Shown in pieces: positions 43,734-53,361 of a DNA stretch of 59,735 bases. A program made the translations under genes and the position numbers. The DNA is taken from positions 1-59,735 of the forward strand of contig JANQGT010000006.1 of assembly GCA_028277205.1 (NCBI GenBank). The letters run 5' to 3'. Each line of letters begins with the position of its first letter. Within the stretch, counting starts at the first letter, position 1. The notes under the pieces were generated by a model, which saw only the letters and a program-made list of their open reading frames with translations, made no database searches and was not told the origin of the DNA. The stretch is from Candidatus Altimarinota bacterium. Lineage in GTDB: Bacteria > Patescibacteriota > Gracilibacteria > BD1-5 > UBA2023.

Positions 43734-44361
43734 ACGATCCTCCGACGAAATCGGGATCGAGCGTTTTTTCACTGCGAAAATTTTGGATGGCGTAGTGCGG
43801 TGCATCCGGGATCTCACGGGTGATCGACTGCATGATCGTCGGCGTGTGCCAGTCCCGTATGACCGTCGTGCGAAATTCGTACTGTACGCCCGATGCGCGA
43901 ATGAGAGCGATGCTCCGGCGATAGCGCTCGGGACCGACATGTCTCCCGGCGAGCTCGACGTACCGATCGAGGGGAAATTTTATATCCATCGCGACCGCAT
44001 TCACGAGTCATTTTCGCAGCAGATATTCCAGCATATCGGGATTGCCGCCATTCGTATCGAGCTTTATCAGAAATCCGCGCGCGCGGATTTTTTCCAAAAA
44101 CTCTGGCAAATCGCGGTGGATCGTCGGCTCGCCTCCGCAGATGACGACACCGTCCAAAAGTCCCCGACGCGAATCGAGAAACCGGAAAAATATCGACTCG
44201 GGGATAAACGACGACGTAAGCCTCTGGATCGCATCGGGGAGGACAAATTCCGGATTGTAGCAGTAGCGGCATCGCAGAGTGCACCCCGGCGTAAAGGCAA
44301 TGGCGGCGAGCTTTCCGGGGTAGTCGATGTGGGTGAGCTTTTGGACTCCGGACAGGCGCAT
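43660..44361 (-). CDS. nrdG: Anaerobic ribonucleoside-triphosphate reductase activating protein
   Basis: 233 residues. Radical SAM enzyme: the CxxxCxxC cluster motif is CTLRCRYCYNPEF near residue 29, followed by GGEPTIHRDLPEF and the DTNGGNPDMLEYLL region. One UGA-Gly at 44008. It generates the glycyl radical on NrdD. The start at 44361 is 1 nt after the stop of the separate glycyl-radical gene, so the two are tightly coupled; an in-frame ATG at 44412 would overlap that gene. Unlike the short E. coli type, the protein has a C-terminal extension of about 80 residues common in the larger NrdG group. Confidence 0.92.
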
Positions 44362-44362
44362 A

Positions 44363-44542
44363 CTAGGAAAAATCCCGCAGAAATGCAGAGTTTGCGGATG
44401 CGCACTCGTCAAAATACGTACGCGAGTAAAACTCGGCTTTTTTCCCGTGATTGAACTGCTCGACGGGTCGGTAGTATCCCATGACGCGGGTGTAGATCTG
44501 GCAGCGGGTGCGCTTTTTTGCGCCGGTGTCGTGTGCGGACAT
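44363..44542 (-). CDS. Free-standing glycyl-radical domain of class III ribonucleotide reductase
   Basis: 59 residues, ATG to TAG. Residues 13-50 read RCQIYTRVMGYYRPV then EQFNHGKKAEFYSRTYF, the C-terminal glycyl-radical segment of NrdD; Gly22 in RVMGYY is the expected radical site. In known NrdD proteins this segment is the end of the same chain, after the zinc site. Here the main NrdD stops at TAG 44587 and this piece starts 44 bp further on in another frame with its own ATG, then is followed 1 nt later by nrdG. The parallel is GrcA/YfiD, the small spare glycyl-radical protein of pyruvate formate-lyase. Function as a trans-acting radical subunit is inferred. A GGAGG lies about 27 nt upstream, too far for a normal start. 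Confidence 0.8.
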   Translation of the reverse strand: MSAHDTGAKKRTRCQIYTRVMGYYRPVEQFNHGKKAEFYSRTYFDECASANSAFLRDFS

Positions 44543-44586
44543 AGAGCGTGATGATAAAAAAGAAAAATATCCTCCAGACGAGAAAA

Positions 44587-46800
44587 CTATCCCGTATCCG
44601 ATACGGCGAGTGCATCGGCGATTTTCGCCTCCCGACGCTCGGTGTAGCGTGCGCGGGTTTCGTGATCCCGATCGTCCTCGCCCGTGTAGCCCATCTCCTC
44701 GTCGCAGCGCGGACAAAAATCGTGCTCGCCCGGGATGTATCCGTGGATCGGGCAGACGGAAAATGTGGGCGTGATGGTGATATACGGCATCCGGTAGCGC
44801 GAGACGACGCGCCGCACGAGGGCTTTGCAGGCGCGAATATCGGAGATGCGCTCGCCGAGATAGAGGTGCATGACTGTCCCGCCCGTGTACCGGCACTGCA
44901 GCTCGTCCTGGGCGTCGAGCGCCTGAAAGGCGTCGTCGGTGTAGCCGACCGGCAGCTGTGAAGAATTGGTATAAAATGGTGCCTCCTCGGTCCCTGCCTG
45001 GATGATACCGGGTATCTGGGCGCGATCCTCACGCGCAAACCGGTACGTCGTCCCCTCGGCGGGGGTCGCCTCCAGATTGTAGAGATTGCCGGTTTCCTCC
45101 TGGTATTCACGCAGTACGTCCCGCATGAAATCAAGTATCTCGAGCGCAAAAGCACGTCCATGCTCGGTCGAGATAGTGTGCTCGTCTCGACTGAAATTTC
45201 GGATGGCTTCATTCATACCATTGATCCCGATCGTCGAAAAGTGATTTCGAAATGTTTTCAAATATCGCGCGGTCGCGGGATACAGCCCCCGATCGAGCCA
45301 GTCGGAGAGGACGCGCCGCTTGATCTCAAGCGATTCTTTCGCGGTGTCCATGAGCGTCCGGAGCCTCTGGAAAAATCCATCCCGATCGAGCGCGCACAGC
45401 GCGCCGATCCTGGGCAGATTGATCGTGACGACGCCCAGCGAGCCCGTCATCTCCGCCGATCCAAAGAGACCGTTTCCCCGTTTCAAAAGCTCCCGCAGAT
45501 CCAGCTGCAGACGGCAGCACATGCTGCGCACGGCGCCCGGCTCGTAGGCGTGTTCGTTTTTTCGGCGCTCGATCGAGCCGTCCGGATTTCTGGTATATTC
45601 GTACTGTGATCCGACGAAGTTTTGAAAATAGGGGATTCCGTATTTTGCCGTCATCTCGAAAAGGGCGTCGACATCCGGATCATCCCAGGGAAAATCCTCC
45701 GTGATATTGTATGTCGGGATGGGAAAGGTAAATACTCGTCCCTTCGCGTCGCCTGCCAGATAGACCTCGATGAGTGCGCGATTTATGAGGCGGCGCTCGC
45801 GATCCAGCTCTCCAAAGGTTTTTTCGTAAGGTGCGCGGTCGTATCCGCCCATCTGCAGACGCTTTTCCGAGAGATCATCGGGACACGTCCAGTCGAGCGT
45901 GATATTGGTAAACGGGGTCTGCGTTCCCCAGCGCGACGGGACATTCATGCCAAATACGAAGTTTTGCATATTTTGCACGACATAGCGATACACGCGATCC
46001 TCTATGTGAGTCTCTCGCGCGCTGTCGCTTTCAAAGCTCGCATTGACCGTCTCCAGCTGTTCTTCGAGTTCCTTTCGATATTTGTGCACAAACGGGGAGA
46101 GATACGTATCAAACGATGAAAATGCCTGCGCGCCCGCCCATTCGTTTTGCAGTGTGCCGAAAAAATTGATCATCTGATTGACCGCCGACTGCAGATTCAT
46201 GGGCGGTGTCGACTCCATCGCTGACGGAATTCCATTGAATCCCTCCTCCAAAAGCATCCGCAGACTCCATCCCGCGCAGTACCCCGCAAACATAGAGAGA
46301 TCATGAATGTGCAGATCGCCATTTCTATGGGTGTCGCCGATATGGCGCGGATAGATGTGCGACAGCCAGTAGTTTGCCGTGACCTTTCCGGAGGTATTCA
46401 GGATCAGACCGCCCAGAGAGTAGCCGGAGTTTGCGTTTTCATTCACGCGCCAGTCCGCTTTTGACAGGTATTCGTCCATGGTGCGCCCGACCTCCACGAC
46501 GATATCGCGTCCCTGCCGCAGACGGGCGTGCTCCTCCCGGTAGAGGATGTAGGCGCGTGCCACATCCTCGTATCCGCGCTGCATCAGTACGCGCTCGACA
46601 CTGTCTTGGATATTTTCGATATCGGGGATCGTGTCGGCCTGCGATTCGAGCTCGCTGACGACCTCATCGGTGATGGATGCGGACTCGGCGATGCCATCGG
46701 GACGATGCGCTTCAAATGCTTTTTTGATCGCGCGCTCGATGCGACTGCGATCAAAGCTCTCGATACCACCGTTTCGTTTACGGACTTTGAAAATAGGCAT
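44587..46800 (-). CDS. nrdD: Anaerobic (class III) ribonucleotide reductase large part, lacking the glycyl-radical end
   Basis: 737 residues, no UGA. An ATP-cone (about 3-95, VRKRNGGIESFD) is followed by the ten-stranded barrel with NGDLHIHDLSMFAGYCAGWS and the active-site Cys pair in RSMCCRLQ, then FSTIGINGMNEAI, and a zinc site CPIHGYIPGEHDFCPRC near residue 700. The chain ends soon after in an unrelated acidic/basic tail; the RVxGY radical loop is missing and is encoded by the next gene. The enzyme reduces ribonucleoside triphosphates without oxygen. Two NrdR-type boxes lie just upstream. Confidence 0.93.
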   Translation of the reverse strand: MPIFKVRKRNGGIESFDRSRIERAIKKAFEAHRPDGIAESASITDEVVSELESQADTIPDIENIQDSVERVLMQRGYEDVARAYILYREEHARLRQGRDIVVEVGRTMDEYLSKADWRVNENANSGYSLGGLILNTSGKVTANYWLSHIYPRHIGDTHRNGDLHIHDLSMFAGYCAGWSLRMLLEEGFNGIPSAMESTPPMNLQSAVNQMINFFGTLQNEWAGAQAFSSFDTYLSPFVHKYRKELEEQLETVNASFESDSARETHIEDRVYRYVVQNMQNFVFGMNVPSRWGTQTPFTNITLDWTCPDDLSEKRLQMGGYDRAPYEKTFGELDRERRLINRALIEVYLAGDAKGRVFTFPIPTYNITEDFPWDDPDVDALFEMTAKYGIPYFQNFVGSQYEYTRNPDGSIERRKNEHAYEPGAVRSMCCRLQLDLRELLKRGNGLFGSAEMTGSLGVVTINLPRIGALCALDRDGFFQRLRTLMDTAKESLEIKRRVLSDWLDRGLYPATARYLKTFRNHFSTIGINGMNEAIRNFSRDEHTISTEHGRAFALEILDFMRDVLREYQEETGNLYNLEATPAEGTTYRFAREDRAQIPGIIQAGTEEAPFYTNSSQLPVGYTDDAFQALDAQDELQCRYTGGTVMHLYLGERISDIRACKALVRRVVSRYRMPYITITPTFSVCPIHGYIPGEHDFCPRCDEEMGYTGEDDRDHETRARYTERREAKIADALAVSDTG

Positions 46801-46811
46801 ATGAAATTTCT

Positions 46812-46860
46812 ATACTATATATAGGTGTCGATACGACGATATGAGCACTATATACAGGTA
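46812..46860 (-). promoter_or_regulatory. Tandem NrdR-like boxes upstream of nrdD
   Basis: ATACTATATATAGGTG (46812-46827) and GCACTATATACAGGTA (46845-46860) resemble the NrdR consensus ACACTATATATAGTGT in their cores and are 33 bp apart, about three helical turns, as in known paired NrdR sites. The first lies over the probable -10 region. No nrdR gene is in the window. Confidence 0.65.
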
Positions 46861-47287
46861 TTTTTTGAAATCAAGCATTTTTTCGAAAATCGTCGTTTGT
46901 CCGAGAATGTCCCCGCAGATGCAAGAGACCCTCCTTCTGTAGGCGGTATATTATGATACCGCTTGGCGAATTGTCTTTTTCTCGTTCGTGATGACATATA
47001 CGATTTACAGTACACAAAAAGCCTGTCACTCTTTTTCATCGAAACATGTTTTCAGGCATTGCTTTAGTCGTATATTTATCGGGCTTTGACATGATTGACC
47101 CCAGCAAACATTCCTGAAAATCGAGAGGATTTCCCGGGCGACGACAGACAAAAACCGGTCTAAAATCTCGCATCCTTATATGATTTGACGCGGACTGTAT
47201 ATGGTATTCATCAGTATCATCCGATAGCGCGCTCTTTCAAAATCGCGGTATTTTCGTATACTGGTCGCATCGCAATATCGTGCCTGC
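46861..47287. other. Gene-free interval between nrdD and the redox fusion gene
   Basis: Contains an exact 21-bp copy of the tRNA-Met promoter region (46865-46885), a 7-bp perfect inverted repeat GCGGTAT/ATACCGC at 46943-46962, and a TATACT about 25 nt before the gene at 47288. No coding frame is supported. Confidence 0.5.
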
Positions 47288-48769
47288 ATGATCAAAAACG
47301 TCCGTATCATCCCCGGGTGCATCGCCTGCAAGACCTGCGAAAATATCTGTCCGCAGGTGTTTCATATCGAGGGGACGAGCCGGGTAATCGGCTATGATTT
47401 TGAAAAATACCGGCAGGCGGTCCTGCGCGCCGAGCGGATGTGCCCCGTCAATGTGATAAAGGTCGATCGTGACGATACGGAGGCGGTGGCGGAGGCATTT
47501 GCGGAGGCGACGCTCATAGAGTCTCGATACCTCACGCGGGATGTGCTCGCGCTCTCATTTGGCGTTCGGGAGTTTTCGGCGGTGGCGGGACAGTACGTCT
47601 CCGTGCGTCTGCGGGATAGTGACGGAGAGTTCGTGCGGTCGTATTCGCTCGTCGAGTTTTCTGCAGCGCAGATCACACTCTGGGTAAAAATCCTGCCGGA
47701 CGGACGGGGCGGACGAGTGCTTTCATCGCTTGCTGCCGGTGATCGGGTGGGTATTTCTGAGGCGCTCGGGCATTTCGTCGTGGCGGAGCCGGATATCCCT
47801 CATGCATTCGTGGCGACGGGGACGGGACTCGCGCCGGTGATCCCCATGCTGCGTGCGCTGCCCGCCGATACACCAAAACTCGTGTTTTTCGGTGTGAGGA
47901 CGCAGGCGGATGTATTCGCTGCAGATATCCTCTCCGCCATTCCAAACACCCGTACGATCATCACCTGCTCGCGACCCTCGGACGCATGGTCGGGCGAGCG
48001 CGGACGCGTGACGGATCACCTGCAGCATATCACCTCCGATATGCACGTCTCTATCTGCGGCAATCCCGCGATGGTCGATGCAGTGGAACGTACGCTCACG
48101 GATCGATGACACGACCGGGCGCGCATACTGTCGGAGCGCTATGTGGATCAGTCCGCCGACACCCTGACGCCCCGATCGTGGATCGCACGCATCGTATGGG
48201 ACGGTGAGATCGGTACCTTCGTGCGGGTGGCGCACTATGTACTGCTCACACTCTCTGCGGCGGTCCCATTCGCATGGGGATATGCGCCGAGTCTGCGGGG
48301 AGATCTGTGGGATGTCAGCTGGTATGCCGTCACACTGCTCATGTGCATCCGTCCCATCGGTGATCTCTTGCCGGATGTGTTTCTCTTTCGGGCGCTGCTG
48401 CCGCTGCGACAGGGACTCGGTATCCTGTCGTCGGTGGTCGTCGCGACCAATGCGGGATTTGCCTATCTGCCGGATTTTGCAAATTTTCTCACTCTCTACA
48501 CTTCGGCGCGCATGTGGGGATTTGAGACCCGACTGCTCTTTGCACGGCTGGCTGAAATCGTGGGTATCATCCTCCTCATCACCTCAAACTCTCTGAGTCA
48601 GCGTCTGCTCGGCAAATGGTGGAAACGCATCCAGCGACTGTCGTACGTGTATTTTTTCGCGGCGGGGATCTATCTGGCGCATATCGGATCCGATGCGGCG
48701 ATCCCAGCGATGATCCTCGTCGGTGCGCTCTGGATCGCGGCATTTGTGAAAAATCGACGATCCAGCTAG
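47288..48769 (+). CDS. Fusion of ferredoxin, flavin reductase and ferric-reductase-like membrane domain
   Basis: 493 residues with one UGA-Gly at 48107 that joins the soluble and membrane halves. Residues 1-60: ferredoxin with CxxCxxCxxxCP (Cys11, 14, 17, 21) and a further CysPro at 52. Residues about 70-272: FNR-type module with the FAD motif RSYSLVEF and the nucleotide motif ATGTGLAPV. Residues about 300-490: five or six membrane helices with GLGILSSVVVATNAGF and LLGKWWKRIQRLSYV, resembling YedZ/MsrQ ferric-reductase-like domains, though only one or two of the usual haem His remain (HYVLL, LAHIG). It could pass electrons from NAD(P)H or ferredoxin across the membrane. ApbE and an FMN-binding lipoprotein lie downstream on the other strand. 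Confidence 0.85.
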
Positions 48770-48965
48770 TACGCCGTCGCATAGTGGCGTATTTCGGGTA
48801 CGATACTCGCGACCGCGCTCGGGGATGCACGCGGCGCCCGTCCTCGACGGGCACTGTACTGCGCTCGGACTTTTCATACGAGAGCGATACTGCGGTCATA
48901 CATCCACATCTGCAGAAAAAAATATGGCTCTCAACGAGCAGAGAGTATCCCATATACTCTCTGCT

Positions 48966-49316
48966 ATGATTTCATATGCGAAAATATCACGATACAAAAT
49001 AGGGAGAATTTTTTACTATTTTTTCGAAGATTTTACTGCTATTCAGACAGCAAAAATTACCAGGTTGAATCGAAACACCACTAATCTCTGGTACAATCAT
49101 TTTCGACAGGCAATTGTTCCCATCTCAATCAATCAAACACAGAAGCTCACAGAGTTTGAAGTTGATGAGAGTTATTTCTCAGTAAAAAGAGTACGTTGAA
49201 AGCGATGAAGAGGTGCAGCAGGTAAAACTCCTGTACTCTGACTCCTGAAACGAGATGGCAAGGTATTCGCCTCCGTCATGAAACGATGCCTAAAAAAAGA
49301 AAGTCTGCCAGTCTAG
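48966..49316 (+). pseudogene. Truncated IS1595-type transposase
   Basis: 116 residues remain. EVDESYF with the first catalytic Asp and the following VRGKRGRGAAGKTPVLGLLK are diagnostic for ISXO2/IS1595 transposases. Three of the glycines in that stretch are UGA, so the element was functional under code 25. The C-terminal catalytic part is missing after TAG 49314-49316, and I see no terminal inverted repeats. The remnant lies between the redox fusion gene and apbE. Confidence 0.8.
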
Positions 49317-49511
49317 ATCCAAATATGATCATCATGCGATGTGTTTTCTCGTCGTTTCGCTTTCGTGTGCATGGTTGAAAATCCGCTCATTCGTCAGATC
49401 GCGAGCGTGCATGCAGCCACAAGCACGCGTCTTACAAGCGCTGTCGTCTGGCTGTCGCGATGGCATCGCACTCTCTCGGAGAGCTCTCTGATACCGACTG
49501 TCAAAATAGCA

Positions 49512-50381
49512 TTAGCCGTCCACCCCGAAAAAAGCGGCGGGAAATTTTCGGCGGTATATATCGCCGTCTCTCGCGATGAGGAGGACTGATAGATCATGCG
49601 TCTCGGCGAGCATTTTCGCGTGATCGTATCCCGAGACAAAGCAAGCGGTAGACCATCCGTCGGCGACGATGCCAGCTTCGGCGAGCACCCAGACCGCCGT
49701 CATGTCCGACGCGGGCGCGAGCGTCTGTGCATCCACGAGGTGATGACGATCCCGCCACTGCCGGACGAGAGGACTCGATCCCGCCAGAAAATATCCGTCG
49801 AGCACTGTCTCGCCGATGGCTCGCCGGGTGTCTGTGGGATGTCCGAGCAGCGCCCGCCACGGACGTCCGTCCGGGGTATATCCGCGGGCGTATACATCTC
49901 CGCCCGCATTGATAAATATATTTTCACAAGCATTGAGGCAGTGCGCCATGCGATCCAGAGCGTATCATTTTCCGATGGCGCCGATCTCTATCGATCCTGT
50001 CACACGTATGCGTGCGTCCTCGCTGATCTCGTACGATCCGAGCTGTGTGTCCAGTATTTCCCGATCCAGACGATATTCGGCGTCGTAGCCCCATCATTCC
50101 AGTATCGGCTTTATGCCTAGGGAAAACGCGCCGCCGGTAGCCGACTCGAAAAATTTTCCCCACCGCAAAAGCAAAAGAAGCTCATCCGAGACCCGTGTCC
50201 ACTCGCCTGCCGAGTGATTCAGACGCGCCAGCTCATTTCCCTCGATAAATCGTGAATACGCCGCCTCGATCCGGCGCGTCTCGGAAAATGCTGCCCCCAC
50301 GAGCTCTAGGAGGTGTGGAGTATCGGGATGGACGGCGATGCGGATCCGGGTACCGAGGATCGTCTCGGTGCGATCGATCAT
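49512..50381 (-). CDS. apbE: FAD:protein FMN transferase
   Basis: 289 residues. Opening ETILGTRIRIAV, the FAD-binding IEIGAIGKGYALDRM, AGGDVYARG, and the C-terminal GWSTACFVSG are characteristic of ApbE; the catalytic region is intact. One UGA-Gly at 50094. No signal peptide is evident in the first 20 residues, although many ApbE proteins are exported. The enzyme attaches FMN to Thr or Ser of target proteins outside the membrane. The obvious target is the FMN-binding lipoprotein encoded 6 bp upstream in the same operon. Confidence 0.93.
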
Positions 50382-50387
50382 GGCGGA

Positions 50388-50873
50388 TTATTCGACGGTG
50401 GTCTCGGTATCGGTCTCGGCTCCATCCTCAGCTCCAGCAGTGGTGTCATCCTCGTCTTCAGTAGCAGTCTCATCAGCGCTCGCCTGCATCGCTATCGCCT
50501 CCAGCGCCTCGGCAAACGCTGTGGAGGCGAGCGACGCTCCGCTCACATATCCGAGCTCTTTTGCTTCATCGAGCGTTTTTCCGATCATTTTCTCCGAAAG
50601 TCCGTTTTTGATTTCCTCGGCGTATCCCTGGACGGTGTGCGCATTTTCACCGGGATCCGGCGTGATCGAGAGCGACTCTATCGCCCCGTCAGAGAGGGTC
50701 ACGGCGACATCCATGTAAAAAGCGTACTCGTCGTCCGCCCCTGCCGCATAGGTCTCGCGGTGGACGTATGTCCCGTCGCGCAGAGCGGCGGACTCGGTAT
50801 CCGTACACGAGGCGAGGATCGTGGCGGAGGCGATCACGCTTGCGATCGTAGAGAGCAGAGAAATGCGGGACAT
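50388..50873 (-). CDS. FMN-binding-domain lipoprotein
   Basis: 161 residues. Signal peptide with lipobox LASC (Cys23). The FMN_bind domain (about 35-130) ends in VSGASLASTAFAEAL, matching the SGA(T/S)xx(S/T) flavinylation site used by ApbE, here with Ser in place of the usual Thr. An acidic low-complexity tail follows. It probably carries covalent FMN on the outer face of the membrane and receives electrons from the membrane fusion protein or a similar donor. First gene of an operon with apbE; an 8-bp inverted repeat lies over its promoter region. Confidence 0.88.
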   Translation of the reverse strand: MSRISLLSTIASVIASATILASCTDTESAALRDGTYVHRETYAAGADDEYAFYMDVAVTLSDGAIESLSITPDPGENAHTVQGYAEEIKNGLSEKMIGKTLDEAKELGYVSGASLASTAFAEALEAIAMQASADETATEDEDDTTAGAEDGAETDTETTVE

Positions 50874-50883
50874 GAGTGCTGCC

Positions 50884-50911
50884 TAGTATGAGAATATGAA
50901 ATATCATACTA
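50884..50911 (-). promoter_or_regulatory. Inverted repeat upstream of the FMN-binding lipoprotein
   Basis: TAGTATGA (50884-50891) and TCATACTA (50904-50911) form a perfect 8-bp inverted repeat with a 12-bp gap, 11 bp before the start codon and overlapping probable -10 sequences. A repressor site is likely but the protein is unknown. Confidence 0.45.
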
Positions 50912-51525
50912 TCGGATTTCGAGAAAAATACAATCTCATCGCGTAAAATATTTGCTATTTCTGAAGGGTATCAACGTACGAGCATGCTATGAAGTTTGAT
51001 CTTTTAGAAGCTCGATCTCAAAATTTCATACTCTCCAGTGTGGAGGATGACAGGTGAGAATGCCTCAAATCGATATCAAAAACACAATCATACTAACGTT
51101 GAACACATACGATGTGAATACCTCCCGCTTCTTGGTCGGGAGCATGTCATTTTCTCATATCTAAAATATTTTTCATCAAATAAACCCCCCGCATCGTACA
51201 GGTGGCATTCGAAAAAATTGCACCTACGAGCAGGGGAGTTTTTCGGATATCGGACTCGTCTCGACGGATATCCGGGACATCTACCACACTTTGGAATTTT
51301 TTCGGAGATTTCCGGCTCCCGCCGCCTGGGATTTCGCCGTGTCGGGTCGAAAGGCTGGGCGGTTTGGTTCATTCGGCTTTCGCCGACTGAGGGTGTGTTT
51401 TACTGGGTGAGAGCGACCACCGTATCGTGCAGTAGATATACAGATTATGACACATATTTTACTCTCTGTCAAAAAACAAGCCCTCTTTTTTAGAGGACTC
51501 GCGATAGGGCATTGTGATAGGAAAA
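50912..51525. other. Interval without a supported gene
   Basis: A 151-residue open frame (51038-51493, plus) and a 34-residue one from about 51059 exist, but neither shows family features, a credible start context or consistent codon use. Nothing else is evident. Confidence 0.4.
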
Positions 51526-53265
51526 TTACTCTCGCAGCATCCCCGTCTGCAGGTCGACCAGTGTCGAGTACACACCGCCTCTCGCGAGCAGTTCGACGTG
51601 TGTGCCGGATTCGATCACCCGCCCCTTTTCCATGACGTGGATGATGTCCGCGTGCATGACGGTCTGCAGGCGATGCGCGATGATGACGACAGTTTTATTT
51701 GCGGTCAGCTTCACGAGCAGATCAGAGATGATCTTTTCACTGATGCTATCCAGTGCGCTCGTCGGCTCGTCCAGCAGGACGATATTCGGATCTTTTAGGA
51801 AAATGCGAGCGATGGCGAGACGTTGTTTTTCTCCGCCGGAGAGCTTGATGCCGCGCTCGCCGATCTCGGTCTCGAGGAGCGTGTCAAACTGTCGTACCCG
51901 CTCTGCGAGTCGCGCGTCCTCCAGGGCTTTCCAGAGTGCCTCATCATCGAATGCTTTATCGGGACTCGCATACTCCAGATTTTCGCGGATCGTCCCGTCA
52001 AATATCGCGGGATCCTGAGACAGGTAGCCGATATGCGCATAGAACGACGAGAGCTGCAGACCGGTCAGCTCTTGTCCGTCGGCGGTGATTTTCCCGGACT
52101 GCGGATCATATATGCGCAGCAGCAGTCGCAGTACGGTCGACTTTCCAGAGCCGGAGTGCCCGACGAGCGCCGTCGTCTTTCCGGACTCGAATCGGAGAGA
52201 AAAATCCTCGAATATCGTCACGGTGTCCGTATAGCCAAATTTCACATTCTCAAACTGAATGTCTCCGCCCTGAAACCGGTATTCCCGGTCTCCGTCCCGG
52301 TATACGTCCGGCTCGTCTAGAAATTCGTGCATGCGGTGGTACGCCTCGTACTGGCGCCCCATGTGTCGGGCGCTATGCAGGATTTTCTCTATCGGATGCC
52401 AGCTAAACCACATGTACACGGCGAGGAGCGTGATCGTCGCGATGGTCATCTCTCCTGTGAGCACGTAGTAGCCGAAATAGGCAAATATTCCTGCCTCGAT
52501 GAGGCGAAATCCGATATGCATGAAGTCGAAAATACTCCAGGTGATCGCTGCATACTGAAACTCTATACGGGGTCTCGGAGCATTGTTGCTCGCGCTTTGT
52601 TCGAGCTCGTATCCCTTTCGATTCGAGACGCGGATGAGAAAATTTTCCATGATGACGCGCGCGAGATTGCGTTTGTCCTGCTCGTTGATTTCTTCGCTTT
52701 GGTCGGCGAGCTTTCGAGACCCCTGAAAGAAGACGTACTGAATGGTGGCGGTAACACCCAGAAAGGCGAGAAAGACCGTGCCGAGCCATACGGAGTATGT
52801 AAAGATAATAATGGTAATAATGACGAGCCGCACCACTCCGATGAATATCGAGTCGACCATATGGTGGAGGAGGTCTACCTCGGCATCGATACCTTTTGTC
52901 ATACGGGAGATGAGCTTTCCCGTCCCGTATTTCAGCAGCGTCGCATAGTTGATGGAGAGGATCCGGGTTTTGTATTCGGCGACTTTGATGATGTAGATTT
53001 TTGTCCAGAGATAGTCCCATGACTTGGTGCGTATCCAGTCAAAAATGACAAATACAACCGATGTAAACGCGAGCGCTCCCGCCCAAAACAGCAGATCATC
53101 ATAGCTTCCTCCGGTTTCGAGGACGAGGACATTTCGGGATGTGAGCCATGGCAATAGCAGGACGAGCCCCTCTGACGCGAAGATCGCAACAACGAGAAGA
53201 ACACCAAGTGGTCCCATATGGCGGGCATTTCCCATGATATGGCGAATATCGGCAAACATATACAA
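51526..53265 (-). CDS. ABC exporter (fused membrane and ATPase domains)
   Basis: 579 residues, the usual half-transporter size, no UGA. Six membrane helices occupy about residues 17-300. The nucleotide-binding domain has Walker A GHSGSGKST (about 369), Q-loop near GYLSQDPAIF, signature LSGGEKQ, Walker B IVLLDEPTSALD and the switch His in IIAHRL. It should dimerise and export lipids, peptides or drugs; substrate not predictable. A second in-frame ATG two codons in is equally possible as start. Confidence 0.92.
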   Translation of the reverse strand: MYMFADIRHIMGNARHMGPLGVLLVVAIFASEGLVLLLPWLTSRNVLVLETGGSYDDLLFWAGALAFTSVVFVIFDWIRTKSWDYLWTKIYIIKVAEYKTRILSINYATLLKYGTGKLISRMTKGIDAEVDLLHHMVDSIFIGVVRLVIITIIIFTYSVWLGTVFLAFLGVTATIQYVFFQGSRKLADQSEEINEQDKRNLARVIMENFLIRVSNRKGYELEQSASNNAPRPRIEFQYAAITWSIFDFMHIGFRLIEAGIFAYFGYYVLTGEMTIATITLLAVYMWFSWHPIEKILHSARHMGRQYEAYHRMHEFLDEPDVYRDGDREYRFQGGDIQFENVKFGYTDTVTIFEDFSLRFESGKTTALVGHSGSGKSTVLRLLLRIYDPQSGKITADGQELTGLQLSSFYAHIGYLSQDPAIFDGTIRENLEYASPDKAFDDEALWKALEDARLAERVRQFDTLLETEIGERGIKLSGGEKQRLAIARIFLKDPNIVLLDEPTSALDSISEKIISDLLVKLTANKTVVIIAHRLQTVMHADIIHVMEKGRVIESGTHVELLARGGVYSTLVDLQTGMLRE

Positions 53266-53361
53266 ACAGCTAAAAAATCGCCTAAAACAGCGCCGGTAAA
53301 ACTACCCACAAAAATCCCCTCGTCAAGTTTCGCTTTGTGAAGAGATGGTGAAGAAATATTC

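Noticed and set aside
43660-46800. Split NrdD dismissed as simple frameshift decay
   Set aside because: The small gene has its own start and stop, tight coupling to nrdG, and NrdD has a distinct tail, so fission is more likely; kept as a finding with read-level checking advised.
51038-51493. 151-residue frame upstream of the ABC exporter gene
   Set aside because: No family features, poor start and composition unlike its neighbours.
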